A stretch of DNA of 64,000 bases from Plotosus lineatus (GCA_024760905.1 CM045731.1:21781001-21845000); one strand, 5' to 3'; counted from the stretch's first letter, positions 43,929 through 55,395 are shown. Made by a program: numbers and translations. The notes: a model not told the origin generated them from the letters alone.

Positions 43929-44201
43929 CACCCCCGCTTACTTCATTCTTCAGTTTCTGCGGCTTCAGTGCATCATAGATTTTTTAAAAATATTCATCGA
44001 AAAATAAAAAAATACGGAAAATGCGGCAAAACAAGGCTAATTATACAAAAAAACCCACAAACAAACAAAAACAAAACAACAACAACCCCCCCACCCCAAA
44101 CAAAACTACTTACATTTTTATGTGAGGGTGCATCTGAGTGTGTGCGTGCACACGCGTGTCTGTATGTGTGTGTGCGCATCTGGGTACGCGTCTGGGTGTG
44201 C

Positions 44202-44281
<80 letters not shown>

Positions 44282-44406
44282 GTTTATATTTTATTTACAT
44301 CTCATGCATTATTTTTGAATGTTTAATTGTCATTATAAGCATTTACTACAGCGTTGAGTACGTGTTTATTGATATGATATACACATATACATGTACATAT
44401 ATGTCA
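43929..44406 (-). mobile_element. Tigger-like MITE, truncated by an RTE insertion
   Basis: Reverse copy starting CACCCCCGCTTACTTC, with CAGTTTCTGCGGCTTCAGTG next. The internal TG microsatellite is very long here (about 44203-44283). The copy ends at ACATATATGTCA, where RTE sequence begins. The remaining ~80 bp of the MITE are absent on the far side. Confidence 0.87.
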
Positions 44407-45022
44407 CCAATCCAGAGCAATGGAGAGTGTGAAAAAGAGGTGAAGAAGCGTGTGCAGGCAGGTTGGACTGGTTGGAGAAAAGTATCCGGTGTGATGTGTG
44501 ATAGGAGGGTATCGGCAAGAATGAAAGGAAAAGTGTACAAGACGGTGTTGAGGCCAGCGATGTTGTATGGTTTAGAAACAGTGGCACTGGGGAAAAGACA
44601 GGAGGCAGAGCTGGAGGTTGCAGAGATGAAAATGTTGAGGTTCTCTTTGGGAGTAACGAGGATGGATAGGATCAGGAATGAGTACATCAGAGGGACAGCA
44701 CATGTAAGAGGTTTTGGAGACAAAGTCAGAGAGGCAAGATTGAGTGGTCGCCACAGCGAATCATCTGCCTCCATCCCAGCCCATCCTCTGCATCTTCTTC
44801 TCTTACACCAATTACCTTCATGTCCGCCTTCACCACATCCATAAATCTTCTCTTTGTTCTTCCTCTAGGCCTTCTGCCTGGTAGTTCCAACCTCAGCATC
44901 CTACTATCAATATACTCACTATCCCTCCTCTGTACATGTCCAAACCATCTCAATCTAGCCTCTCTGACTTTATTTGCAAAACCTCTCACATGTGCTGTCC
45001 CTCTGATGTACTCAATATCGAT
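44407..45022. mobile_element. Rearranged RTE copy: forward piece joined to inverted 3' end
   Basis: From 44407 to about 44744 the RTE C-terminal region reads forward (IQSNGECEKEVKKRV to GDKVREARL). At about 44745 it switches to the reverse strand, where the last part of the same region lies inverted (from the 3' terminus GTCGCCACAGCGAATC back to the KVREAR region at 45022). About 20 codons occur in both pieces. The junction has the overlap TGG. No GAA tail is left. Both pieces belong to the same family as 36177-37129. Confidence 0.88.
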
Positions 45023-45212
45023 CCACTATAAATTATTGAATATATTTCTTTAACTGCATGTGCAGTGTGCTTTATTCCTGACATCTTGTACCCTTGTTTA
45101 TATTTGTATATTGATCATGTACATCAATCATTAAGTATTAAAGGTATTTTTGACAAAATAAATAAATTACATTTTAAAAAATGTAATTATCGTAATTTAA
45201 TTTCAGTGTTCC

Positions 45213-45244
<32 letters not shown>

Positions 45245-45261
45245 ATCCACTATCTCTCTAT

Positions 45262-45371
45262 CACTCACCTATTTGCCAAACTGCTTACTTCTACCGGGGT
45301 TGAGAGAGGCTGGAGCCTATCTCAGCAAACTCTGGAGAAGGCAGTTACTGGCTTGGTTGTAAGCTAGGCCA

Positions 45372-45438
<67 letters not shown>

Positions 45439-45550
45439 CTTGAGGTGAAGTTCAATCAACTCCACATAGAAACGCCCAAAACTTGGAACTTGAGATCTGA
45501 ACCCACCCTCTTGCTGCAGAGTGGACACCACTATGCAACTATACCGACCA
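45262..45550 (-). mobile_element. SINE-B with an internal CA expansion
   Basis: Reverse copy with tail CAAACTGCTTACTTCTACCG, then a CA microsatellite (about 45374-45436) that has replaced the CACTCACAC word of the body, then a decayed body and head. A poly-A tract (45217-45244) lies just upstream. Confidence 0.8.
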
Positions 45551-45640
45551 GGATTTATGATACTGACCTAAAATGGGTCTTGCTTTTTAAAGTTTGATTT
45601 TTTTTTTTTTTTTTTTTTTAGTATTTCAACCTCCTTTTTC

Positions 45641-45983
45641 AGAGCAGTGGTGGCCTGGTGCTATAGGGCACTGGATCGTTGATCCTAAGGTTAGAGGTTT
45701 GAGTCCCACTCTCCACAAGGTTGTCACTGTCCCTCCAGTGCAGATAACTGGGTTATCAAAGGCCGGCCATGTCCGTGACTGTCTGTGGTGGGAGGTTCAT
45801 GTAAAAGAACCATTGCTGACTTTCGACAAGAGTAGCTGCAAAGCCGTCAGCGTGTTTCCGTCCTGCGATGGTCTGGCGAGCTATCCAGGGTGTACTCTCT
45901 GCTCACCCGGAGTCGGCTGGGATGGGCACCAGCCTCCCTGCGACCCTAATTAGGATTAAGCGGTTACAGGAAATGAAAAGAAG
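45641..45983 (+). mobile_element. SINE-A, L2-tail form, exact target duplication
   Basis: Complete copy bounded by the 10-bp repeat CTCCTTTTTC (45631-45640 and 45984-45993). A box TGGCCTGGTGCTATAGGGCA, B box GGTTTGAGTCCC, tail end GATTAAGCGGTTACAGGAAA. Confidence 0.95.
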
Positions 45984-45993
45984 CTCCTTTTTC

Positions 45994-47034
45994 TGACTCA
46001 GAAAAAGAAGAAGAAAAATTGCCAGAGCAGAGGGCAGAGACTTTGAACCGTTCAGAATTTTATTTATTGATTTATTTATTTTGAAAGAGCAGCTTATGAT
46101 ATTTATGTTACAGATAACAGGTCGTTTGATTGAAGCTATAAGGTTGGCTGTAAAATATCTTTATGTTCGTTTAACGCGCAGAGACTTACTGCTCCTTTAA
46201 GATGCCAGACTGCCACAGCCATATTTCCAGGATTAACTTGGAGAGGGAAAGAAATATATTTCCGGAGTGTGTTCGCTCAGCATCACGCAAGATTTGCACA
46301 AAAAAAAGTCAGCTCGCGTGAAGGCTCGTGAATTGCCAATCATAAGTCCATGTTGACTCAGCGCCTCTTGAAGTTGTCTGAAAGGAAACTTATTGACCTT
46401 TCCATGAACCGGCTTTTTTTTTTTTTTTTTTTTTTCCCACTTGCGCCTCTTTATTCCCAGTTATTTCTGGGTCTCACTCATTGGTGTGTGCCTTTGATCA
46501 TTGTGTCGAACAGAGGTGTGAAGAACAGTCTTGTTCGAGTCAATGGAGCAAGGCCTGTTCTGTGGTCAGACCCAAATCCCGAATAGCCTCCGATCCGGGA
46601 CAAGCAGCGCTAATGGGAAGGAGGTTGCTCCCTAATTACATTACTGGCCTGATAAACAGCATGTACTTTGGCAAACTTTTCTGCTTGTGTCTAAGCTTTT
46701 CCTGCTCTCGACTGCTCATAAATATTAATAGAGAAAACAAGGGTGGAAAATAAATAAATGAAGTGCGGCTTCCTTGTGTCCTTTAGAAAGTCAAGGTTGT
46801 CTCTATATTATTAAAAATCCCTTCATGATGGTGTTGTTTGGGTATATAATTACTTCATAAAAAACGTAGCGGAGAATTACCACCAGCAAAGTGTTGAAAG
46901 GAAAAGAATGAAGTTCCCTAAAAACTAACAATTTTGATCAAGGCCATATTCGGAGCTCATTATTACCGTGTTTATTACATGATTATAACAAGTTATAGAG
47001 TCGTAATTATTTCTTTACTCATATTTAATGAACT
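45994..47034. other. No recognised element, 1.0 kb
   Basis: A poly-T tract lies at 46413-46434. The block 46150-46760 is repeat-free with mixed composition (for example ATAAATATTAATAG and TTACATTACTGGCC). No frame with a domain is visible. Confidence 0.5.
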
Positions 47035-47053
47035 ATCACATATACAGGGATCC

Positions 47054-47735
47054 ACAGAATACATGTGTATGAATGCCAAGGACCCAAGAGGAACGGTGAG
47101 GTTACAGGGAGCAGAGATAAAGAAGGTGGAGGATTTTAAGTACTTAGGCTCAACAATCCAGAGCAATGGAGAGTGTGGAAAAGAGGTGAAGAAGCGTGTG
47201 CAGGCAGGTTGGAATGGTTGGAGAAAAGTGTTCGGTGTGATGTGCGATAGGAGAGTATCGGCAAAAATGAAGGGAAAAGTGTACAAGACGGTGATGAGGC
47301 CAGCGATGTTGTATGGTTTAGAAACAGTGGCCCTGGGGAAAAGACAGGAGGCAGAGCTGGAGGTAGCAGAGATGAAAATGTTGAGGTTCTCTTTGGGAGT
47401 AACGAGGATGGATAGGATCAGGAATGAGGACATCAGAGGGACAGCACATGTAAGACGTTTTGGAGACAAAGTCAGAGAGGCTAGATTGAGATGGTTCGGA
47501 CATGTACAGAGGAGGGATAGTGAGTAGGATAGTAGGATGCTGAGGTTGGAACTACCAGGCAGAAGGCCTAGACGAAGACCAAAGAGATGATTCATGGACG
47601 TGGTGAAGGAGGACATGAAGGCAATTAGTATAAGAGAAAAAGATGCAGAGGACAGGGTGAGATGGAGGCAGATGATTCGCTGTGGCGACCCCTGAAGGGA
47701 ACAGCCGAAAGGAAAAGAAGAAGAAGAAGAAGAAG
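47054..47735 (+). mobile_element. RTE-family LINE, 5'-truncated
   Basis: The perfect 19-bp target duplication at 47035-47053 and 47736-47754 (ATCACATATACAGGGATCC) includes the first bases of the Tigger MITE terminus. Forward frame from EYMCMNAKDP to QRRDSE (to 47527), then a small deletion and a stop (GAGTAGGATAG). The remaining C-terminus stays recognisable to CGACCCCTGAAGGGA and the GAA-repeat tail at 47716-47735. Confidence 0.95.
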
Positions 47736-47745
47736 ATCACATATA

Positions 47746-48350
47746 CAGGGATCCCTCAATTTCTGCGGTTAATGTGGACCGAGACTCCCCCCAGGACCAC
47801 TGATTTCCGCGAAGTAGGATCGACCCCCTCTGACTGACGTATACGTACATGTATATGTGTATATAATATCAATAAATACATGGGGCAGTGATGGTCTAGT
47901 GGTATAGGGCGCTGGATCGCTGATCCAAAGGTTGGGGGTTCGAGTCCCACTCTCCACAAGGTTGTCACTGTCCCCCCAGTGCAGCTAACTGGGTTATCAA
48001 AGGCGGGCCATGTCTGTCACTGTCTATGGTGAGAGGCATGTAAAAGAACCATTGCTGACATTCGTAAAGAGTAGCTGCAAAGTCGTCAGCGTGTTTCTGT
48101 CCCTTGCTAAAAAGGGTTGTGACAGGAAGGGCATCCGACGTAAAAACCTCTGCCAAATCAAACGTGCGAATCAGATGATTCGCTGTGGCGACTCCTGAGT
48201 AAAAAGGGAAAAAGCCGAAAGGAAGACAGACAGACAGACAATATCAATAAATACATATTCAATGCTATAAACGCTTATAATAACAATTAAACATTCAAAA
48301 ATAATGCATGAGATGTAAATAAAATATAAATGCATGCACATACAAATGTG

Positions 48351-48390
<40 letters not shown>

Positions 48391-48627
48391 TGCACGCCTC
48401 ACATAAAAATGTAAGTAGCTTTGTTGGGTTTTTTTTTTGTTTGTGTGTTTGTTTGGGTTTTTTTGTTGTTTTTTGCATAATTGGTCTTGTTTTGTGGCAT
48501 TTTCTTTAACTTTCCCCCTATTTTTCCTTAATTTCCTTATTTTTAAATTTTTCAATACATATTTTAGAAAAACCCGTGATGTACTGAAGCCGCAGAAACT
48601 GAAGCATGAAGTAGCGAGGGATCACTG
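47746..48627 (+). mobile_element. Tigger-like MITE interrupted by SINE-A
   Basis: Left part 47746-47880 from CAGGGATCCCTCAATTTC (TA at 47744-47745). Right part 48240-48627 has the internal CA run near 48356-48388 and ends GCGAGGGATCACTG before TA. An RTE also hit its left terminus, so three element families meet here. Confidence 0.93.
47881..48239 (+). mobile_element. SINE-A, RTE-tail form, GACA-tailed subtype
   Basis: Perfect 16-bp target duplication AATATCAATAAATACA at 47865-47880 and 48240-48255. The head is nearly canonical (TGGTCTAGTGGTATAGGGCG, GGTTCGAGTCCC). The tail reads CGACTCCTGAGTAAAAAGGG, and the simple repeat after GCCGAAAGGAA is (GACA)n. The copy at 55413-55774 has the same changes. 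Confidence 0.96.
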
Positions 48628-48654
48628 TACTTTAAATAATGTCACCAAATTTCT

Positions 48655-49047
48655 CCAAACCGTTTAATCCGTCTACGGTCAAGAGGAGGCTGGAGACTCT
48701 CAGAATATTTATAAATGACTCTTTCTTATTGTGGGATACGCGCCCCCCCCCCCCCCCCCCAGTTTGGTTTATATGTGGAGCAAGAAGTTCCTGAGTTCGA
48801 GTCCCAGTATGAATGTTCTCCCTGGGTTTCCTGGGGGTACGCCAGTTTCCTCCCGATCTAAAGATGTGCACATTCGGCTAATTAGCTGTTTCAAATTGCC
48901 CCAAGGTGTGAGTGGAACTATGAATGGTTATATGTGTGTGTTGACCTCTCAATGATTTGACAAAACTGTTCAGGGTGTACCCCGTCTTAGCCCAGAGTCA
49001 GCTGAGATGGACTCCAGCTTTTTCATGACCCTAATTTGACCAAGAGG
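48655..49047 (+). mobile_element. SINE-B with damaged head
   Basis: A tail-like fragment (CAAACCGTTTAATCC) lies at 48655-48690. A C-run follows at 48742-48761. The recognisable forward SINE-B spans 48776-49047, with B box GAGTTCGAGTCCC, body CCAGTTTCCTCCCGATCTAA, and tail CAGAGTCAGCTGAGATGGAC. Confidence 0.83.
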
Positions 49048-49095
49048 TGGTTATAGTCCGTTAGGTTAGAATAGTTATGAAGGAATTATTAATTC

Positions 49096-49438
49096 ATCAG
49101 TTCATTTTCTGTAACCGCTTAATCCTAATTAGGGTCGCAGGGAGGCTGGCGCCCATCCCAGCCAACTCTGGGCGAGGGCAGAGTACACCCTGGACAGCTC
49201 ACCAGGCCATCGCAGGGTGGAAACACGCCGGTGGCTTTACAGCATACTCTTGTGGGAAGTCAGCAATGGTTCTTTTACATGAACCTCACACCATAGACAG
49301 TGACTGACATGGCCCGCCTTTGATAACCCAGTTATCTGCACTGGAGGGACAGTGACAACCTTGTGTAGAGTGGGACTCGAACCCCCAACCTTTGGATCAG
49401 CAATCCAGTTCCCTGTACCACTAGACCACCACTGCCCC
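49096..49438 (-). mobile_element. SINE-A, L2-tail form, exact target duplication
   Basis: Complete reverse copy with the 12-bp perfect duplication AATTATTAATTC at 49084-49095 and 49439-49450. Confidence 0.96.
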
Positions 49439-49479
49439 AATTATTAATTCTTTGGAAGAGAATAATAGAGTTTATTGAT

Positions 49480-49565
49480 CGTTAGTGGCGAAGTTGTTAG
49501 CACGTCCACCTGACAACAAGAAGGTTCTGAGTTCAAGTCCCTGGTGTGATGAGGACTGTTCTGTG
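49480..49565 (+). mobile_element. SINE-B head fragment
   Basis: Head GTGGCGAAGTTGTTAGCACG and B box GAGTTCAAGTCCC, then CTGTGTGGAG. The copy stops after the first bases of the body. Confidence 0.75.
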
Positions 49566-49628
49566 TGGAGAAGAAGAAGAACTTATTGTTGCCTGGTGAC
49601 AATAATGAAATAATATTCTATAAAAATA

Positions 49629-49923
49629 TTAGGCGGCATTGTTGTACAGTAGTTATCCCGTTTGTCTCGCAGCACTGGGTTGGTGTCCTGGGTTCGGGCT
49701 TTTTTGTATGGAGTTTGCATATCCCTCCCCATGTGGGTTCCTCCCCATATTCTGGTTTCCTCCCACATTCCCGAGGACATTGGCTGTTCCAAATTTACCT
49801 AGGTGAGGATGAGAGTGTAAATGGTTGTGCCGACGTACACCACTTTGCCCGATGTTGGCTGAGATAGGCTCCAGCCTTTTGGCAACCGTAATAGGAGTAA
49901 GAGTTTCGGCAAATGAGTGATTG
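49629..49923 (+). mobile_element. SINE-B, head variant shared with 2818-3063
   Basis: Head GGCGGCATTGTTGTACAGTA and TTATCCCGTTTGTCTCGCAG, a displaced B box GGGTTCGGGC, body TGGTTTCCTCCCACATTCCC, and L2-like tail to the GAGTGATTGAG end. Confidence 0.87.
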
Positions 49924-50341
49924 AGAGTGAAATCTATAGCACTTGTAGTTGTGTATAGGATGAAAGGTTGCTGAACCAGCTCACATGGGGAATTGTCTTT
50001 TGATTCTGATTGTCACGTCTGGAAAAGATAACTTAAAGGAAAAATAACCAAAAAAAAAAAAAGAATGCAGCAAACTCGAGGAAAAATTATAGCCGCAGAC
50101 ATCCTGAATCCCAAGTAATGCTCCCAGGAACGGCGTGTCCATATAAAACTCCGAACGCCGGTACCATAAATCAGGAAACTACATTCCGGGAACAAATGGA
50201 CACGAGTGAGAAGAAAAGAAGTCCAGACACTGTACGCCCACATGTCCCCTCCCTGCTGCTCGTCTCTGCATGCTTGACAGCTCAATAATCATCTCCAGCT
50301 GCTTCTCTGTTTGTCCCTTTACCTTGGCATGGACATTCTCA

Positions 50342-50415
<74 letters not shown>

Positions 50416-51064
50416 TACACACGCTTGATTTCATAATGCATGAGGCGTTATGCACATCCTGTGTTTTGTGGGATGATATGTACTGGAGAACTGCAGGAGT
50501 GCAATATGAAAGACGGGGGAGAAAGGCGGAAGCGGCACATATTAAGGCGTTCTCCTGAGAGAAGGTGAACAGGAAGCAAGATTTCTTAGGCCAGGAATGA
50601 AGTCATTCCCAGAGGACACCTGTGTGTGGCATCTGATCATCCATCAGGAAAGTCTCTGAGGAGTTAAAGCTCCTTTCTGAGGCAATGGGATACAAGACAG
50701 AGGTGAATAATTCAAGGAGCTGATGAATTAGAGGCTAAAGGTTGAATTCTGGTAGCATTTATTTATTTTTGCCTGAACCTACTGTGTCATGTTTGAGAGC
50801 TCTCTCAAGACCTACCACATGCAGAATCATGAATAAAGTATATGCGGGAGTCATTTTAAGTACATAAATAGACCCTACAGGGGCCCATTCACTTCCCAGA
50901 TATATTAAATAAACAGGAAACAGTGTCACAGATTTATATATTGGAAATTAATTCAATTGTCTGCAATGTCTTTCTGAAACCATTTGCTTACTCCTGTATG
51001 CTAGTCTCAGGAGTCTCTGCGCCAAGCGCGATGATATTAGCTTGCCAACATTGGCAACTTTAAA
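49924..51064. other. No recognised element except an (AC)n tract
   Basis: An AC microsatellite of about 32 units lies at 50350-50414. The remainder holds no repeat match and no coding signal. Confidence 0.5.
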
Positions 51065-51066
51065 TA

Positions 51067-51475
51067 CAGGGATGCCTCACTTTCTGCGGTTAATTGGGAC
51101 CAAAATCCCCATGCGACCATCGAAATCCGCAAGGTAGGATCGACTGACATATACGTACATGTATATGTGTATATAATATCAATAAATACATATTCAATGC
51201 TATAAATGCTTATAATAACAATTAAACATTAAAAAAAATAACATAAGATATCAATAAAATATAAATACACACATATACAGGGGGTATCGCATGAGAAGAA
51301 GACGAAACACATACATTCTCGTGCACGCGTGCAGATGCACATGCACACACAGATGCAACAATATAACTAGTTTTGATGGGAGGTTTGGGGTTGTTTTTTG
51401 TTTTGTGATTGTTTAGGGTTTTTTTTTTTTTGCATAACTGGCCTTGTTTTTGTGCATGCATTTTAATTCAATGAA

Positions 51476-51510
<35 letters not shown>

Positions 51511-51574
51511 AAAAAACAAAACAAGATGCACTGAAGCCGCATGAATTAAAGTTTGAAGTAGCGAGGGATCCCTG
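51067..51574 (+). mobile_element. Tigger-like MITE
   Basis: From CAGGGATGCCTCACTTTCTG (TA at 51065-51066) to GCGAGGGATCCCTG before TA. The CA region is degenerate, but a TTA-triplet microsatellite has grown near 51480-51512. It lies only 20 bp from the Tc1 element that follows. Confidence 0.92.
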
Positions 51575-51594
51575 TATTCTTTTCTGAAAGCATA

Positions 51595-53118
51595 CACTGC
51601 CCTCCACAATTATTTGCATTCATGATTAAGCTGTGTTCTTTAGCTTCAAATTAATTCCTTTTTTTTTTTAATAATATGGGACCACAATGAAGAAAAGAGG
51701 AGCTTCAATTCAAGTGCATGTATTCACTGTGAAAAAAAAAAAATCACACATTAAGAAATAATTATTTTACATCAATTCATGTGTGCCGCAATTATTAGCA
51801 CCCCCCGATGTTAATACTTTGTACAGCCGCCTTTTGCCAACAAAACATCACCTAATCTTCTCTTATCGTGTTTATCAAATATGGGAAAATACAGAAAGAG
51901 TGATCTTGGATCATTCCTCTCTGCACAATCTCGTTAAATCATCCAGCGACCTGGTCCTCTCCTCTGCACTCTCCTTTTCAACTCACGCCACAAGGTTTCA
52001 ATGGGGTTGAGGTCTGGGGACTGAGATAGTCATAGAAGGAACCTGATTCTGTGTCTGGTGAACCATTTCTGTGTAGATTTGGACAGATGCCATGAACCCT
52101 AACAGAGTTCCCAGGGCTTCTGGAAGGGAAACAGGCCCACAGCATCACCGATCCTCCCTCATACTTCACAGTGGGCATGAGGTGCTTTTCTGCATAATCA
52201 CCTTTTATGTTCCGCCAGATACACTTAGAGCAGTTGTTGCCAAAAAGCTCTATCTTGGTCTCATCTGACCAAAGCACACGGTCCCAGTTGAAGTCCAAGT
52301 ACTGCTTAGAAAACTCCAGACGTTTGTGTTTATGATTGTGAGGTGAGTGAGAAAAGTTTTTCTTTTTTCTTTTTTTCTTCCGTGCTGCCTCCCAAACAGC
52401 TTGTTGGCATATAGTTAGCACCTGATGGTTGTTCTGAAGACTCTGTGACCTTAAGATGCTCCCATTTGTTGTGATTCTTTAACAGTGAGCTTTGTAGAAC
52501 GTTTTATTTCCCTTACCATCCTCCTCACTGTGCGTAGAGACAAAATGACCTTGAGTCCTCGTCCGAGCTTGTTTACTACGGTTCCAGTTGTTTTAAACCT
52601 CTTAATGATTTCTCTGACAGTCAATATGGGCGGGTGCAAGCGAGGGGCGATTTTCTTGCAGCCATTGCCTGACTTGTGAAGGTCGACACACATCTGCCTC
52701 ACCTGAACAATGTGTTCCTTTGTCATGTTGAAGAGTGGAGAAGAGAAATAGCCTCTGTGTCACATCATATTTATTTTCCAGGGAAACAGGAAACGATGGA
52801 ATACTAATTAAATGTTCCTACACACTCTGATCAACTTTATAAACTACTGTAGGGATGACAGAAATTCAAATCACAGTAACTTCACTTACATTTATTTCCT
52901 AGGAATTGTCAGGGGTGCCAATAATTGTGGAACAGGTGATTTAATGAAAAATAATGATTTCATTGTCACGGTTTTTTCCCTCCTTAAAATTCACTTAAGT
53001 TGAAGGTTATATTTTTGTACAATTCTCAGTGTGAGAGTAACTTCTGCAATAAAAATGTAATTTATTTTGTCCTTTAACACATCTCAACCAGGGGTGCCAA
53101 TAATTACGAAGGACAGCG
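51595..53118 (-). mobile_element. Tc1-like DNA transposon, 1.52 kb, inactive
   Basis: The termini CACTGCCCTCCACAATTATT and the inverse of AATAATTACGAAGGACAGCG are inverted repeats flanked by TA on both sides (51593-51594 and 53119-53120). The reverse-strand transposase is in pieces. The N-terminal helix-turn-helix region (52726-52451) has TVREIIKRFKTTGTV. The catalytic region (52421-51978) has LWSDETK, holding the first Asp, and GGSVMLWACF. SQSPDLNPIETLW is found in another frame near 52020-51985. The segment with the second catalytic Asp is deleted or scrambled. The length is normal for a Tc1 element. Confidence 0.94.
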
Positions 53119-53187
53119 TATACCTTATGTTTTTTAATACTACATCTCAAATTTTTCTATGAACCAGTATTGCACTGCCAAGTTATC

Positions 53188-53450
53188 ATTCATTCATTTT
53201 CCGAACCGCTTAATCCTAATTAGGGTCGCAGGAAGGCTAGCACCTTCTCAGCTAACTCTGGGGCCGACCATCATAGGGCAGGGACATGCTAATGGCTCAG
53301 CAAATGCTGGCTATAGACAGTCAGAGACATGGCTGGACTTTGATAACCCAGTCAACTGCACTGGGGGACAGCAGTGACAACCCGTTGAGAGTGGGGCTTG
53401 ATCCCCTGACCTTGGGATCAATAATCCAGCACCCTACCACCGAGCCACCA
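53188..53450 (-). mobile_element. SINE-A, L2-tail form, internally deleted
   Basis: Reverse copy with tail TTCCGAACCGCTTAATCC. About 60-70 bp are missing across the tail/body junction (GGGGCCGACCATCATAGGGC). The head is at the right end with CACCGAGCCACCA. Confidence 0.85.
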
Positions 53451-53483
53451 CATTGTTATTGCAAACTGACATAAAATCAAAAA

Positions 53484-53622
53484 TATTTGGACTGTGTGAG
53501 AAAACTAGAATATCCAAAGGAAACCTTTGCAACCACAAGGAGGACATGCAAACATGCAAATCTGGGACTCAAACTCAGGACCTTCTTGCTGTGAGATGGA
53601 CGTGCTAACCACTATGCTGTTT
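53484..53622 (-). mobile_element. SINE-B, 5' half
   Basis: Reverse body and head only: GGACTGTGTGAGAAAACTAG, then ACCTTCTTGCTGTGAGATGG and GCTAACCACTATGC. The L2-like tail is missing. Confidence 0.85.
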
Positions 53623-53643
53623 AACTGTATATTTATTTACAAA

Positions 53644-53998
53644 TGAGAGCTGGCAGTGGGGGGTGGTGGGCTGGTGGTAAAGGGTGCCGGATTGCTGATC
53701 CTAAGGTTGGGGGTTCGAGGCCCACTCTCCACAAGGTTGTCACTGTCCCCCTAGTACAGCTAACTGGGTTATCAAAGGCGGGCCATGTCTCTCACTGTCT
53801 ATGGTGAGAGGTTCATGTAAAAGAACGATTGCTGACTTTCGTAAAGAGTAGCTGCAAAGCCATCAGCGTGTTTCTGTCCCTTGCTAAAGGGTTGTGTTAG
53901 GAAGGGCATCCGACGTAAAAACCGACGCCAAATCTAACGTGTGAATCATTCGCTGTGGCGACCCTTGAAAAAAAGAAAAAGCCGAAAGGAAATTTCTC
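53644..53998 (+). mobile_element. SINE-A, RTE-tail form
   Basis: Complete copy with the 9-bp duplication ATTTACAAA at 53635-53643 and 53999-54007. The head has a small G-rich insertion (GTGGGGGGTGGTGGGC). The tail ends GCCGAAAGGAAATTTCTC with no simple repeat. Confidence 0.94.
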
Positions 53999-54051
53999 AT
54001 TTACAAAATTTGCTGTTATTTTATGTCAATTAATACACATCGTTCCACTGA

Positions 54052-54133
54052 GACTTCATATACACCCAGTATACACCCATATGACTTCATATACACCCAG
54101 TATACACCCATATGACTTCATATACACCCAGTA
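54052..54133. repeat. 31-bp tandem repeat, 2.7 copies
   Basis: Units beginning GACTTCATATACACCCAG start at 54052, 54083 and 54114 and are identical, so the array is recent. Confidence 0.95.
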
Positions 54134-54144
54134 AATGGCATATG

Positions 54145-54482
54145 TGGGCAGTGGTGGTCTAGTGGTCTAAGGTGCCGGATCGCTGATCCAAAGGTTGGGG
54201 GTTCGAGTCCCACTCTCCACAAGGTTGTCACTGTCCCCCCCAGTGCAGCTAACTGGGTTATCAAAGGCCGGCCATGTCTCTCACTGTCTATGGTGTGAGG
54301 TAGGTAAAAGAACCATTGCTGACTTTCGACAAGAGTAGGCTACAAAGCCGTCAGTGTGTTTCCGCCCTGCAATGGCCTGGTGAGCTGTCCAGGGTGTACT
54401 CTGCCCTTGCCCTGAGTTGGCTGGGATGGGCACCAGCCTCCCCGCGACCCTAATTAGGATGAAGCGGTTACAGAAAATGAAA
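54145..54482 (+). mobile_element. SINE-A, L2-tail form
   Basis: Complete forward copy with canonical boxes (TGGTCTAGTGGTCTAAGGTG, GGTTCGAGTCCC). The tail is CCCTGCAATGGCCTGGTGAG to GATGAAGCGGTTACAGAAAA. It is very close to the copy at 7678-8024: both have GAGTAGGCT and GATGAAGCGG. Confidence 0.95.
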
Positions 54483-54912
54483 TGATATGGTATATGTACC
54501 AGTATATGCCTGATTATGTATTGACTAACTAGTCTTACTTAACTCACTCCTCATTAATATAAAATTACTTAGACCAAGATTCATTATTTGTGAATATATT
54601 CATAAACAAGTATCATGTGACATTTTTTATTGCCAACAATGATGGTTTCCTTGGATGTTCTCTCCAGAGGTGGTTAATAAAGATCCATCTAATCTGGTAG
54701 TTCTCTGGTTGCCCTGTTGGCTTTTGTCCCTAAATTCTGTTTGTAAAGTTGTTGACACCTTGCTCTGTCGAGAAGAGACGCACGCCTGATTACCCAGAAT
54801 CACACACGCTTCATTCAGTTCACTCAGAACTTTTCCAAAAGAACAGCCCACATTCACAGTGCATGAAATATGTGCATTTTATGGATGAGTGTTCTGTCAG
54901 TTTGGTTCTCTC

Positions 54913-54983
<71 letters not shown>

Positions 54984-55395
54984 CTTGTTAGCACCTTGCT
55001 TGTCTCGCTGAAGTCAGAAACCCGGCCCTTTCGCTCTGTTGTAATTTACATTTCTATACTGCTGCCACGCAAACTGTCACGAGCCATTTTATTGTTATGT
55101 GCTGATCGGCCCTGCAAGGTCGGACAGAAAATTAACACACAGCCACAAAAACAGACTGACAGAACAGCTCAGCACTGTCCTCTACAACCCCGCAATAATA
55201 AGAGACATTATTGTACAAACCCCAGCAGCCTTTTACAAGCATCTGGCTTTGGATTGATTAATAAAAGTCTCCAGTGTAAATATTTTGAGTTACTGCACAT
55301 TTACTGTGTGACTGTTGCTGAAGCGAACGAATGCACTGAGCTCCTTCCACTGCAGCAACAATTCATGAAAGAATTATTATTTTTTTTACACTAAT
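54483..55395. other. No recognised element except a (GA)n tract
   Basis: A GA microsatellite of about 33 units lies at 54917-54982. A 174-codon + strand frame (54870-55394) is largely the translation of this tract and is not called. Confidence 0.5.

Noticed and set aside
43667..43931. Open frames made of IYIY or VCVC repeats (also at 6651-6857, 35494-35718, 50179-50412, 61824-62123)
   Set aside because: They are translations of TA or CA microsatellites.
51067..53120. Composite transposon made of the Tigger MITE and the Tc1 element
   Set aside because: Each has its own terminal inverted repeats and its own TA duplication, with a 20-bp gap between them. They are independent insertions.
54870..55394. 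174-codon + frame with an ERERER tract
   Set aside because: The tract is a GA microsatellite, and the remainder shows no domain or similarity.
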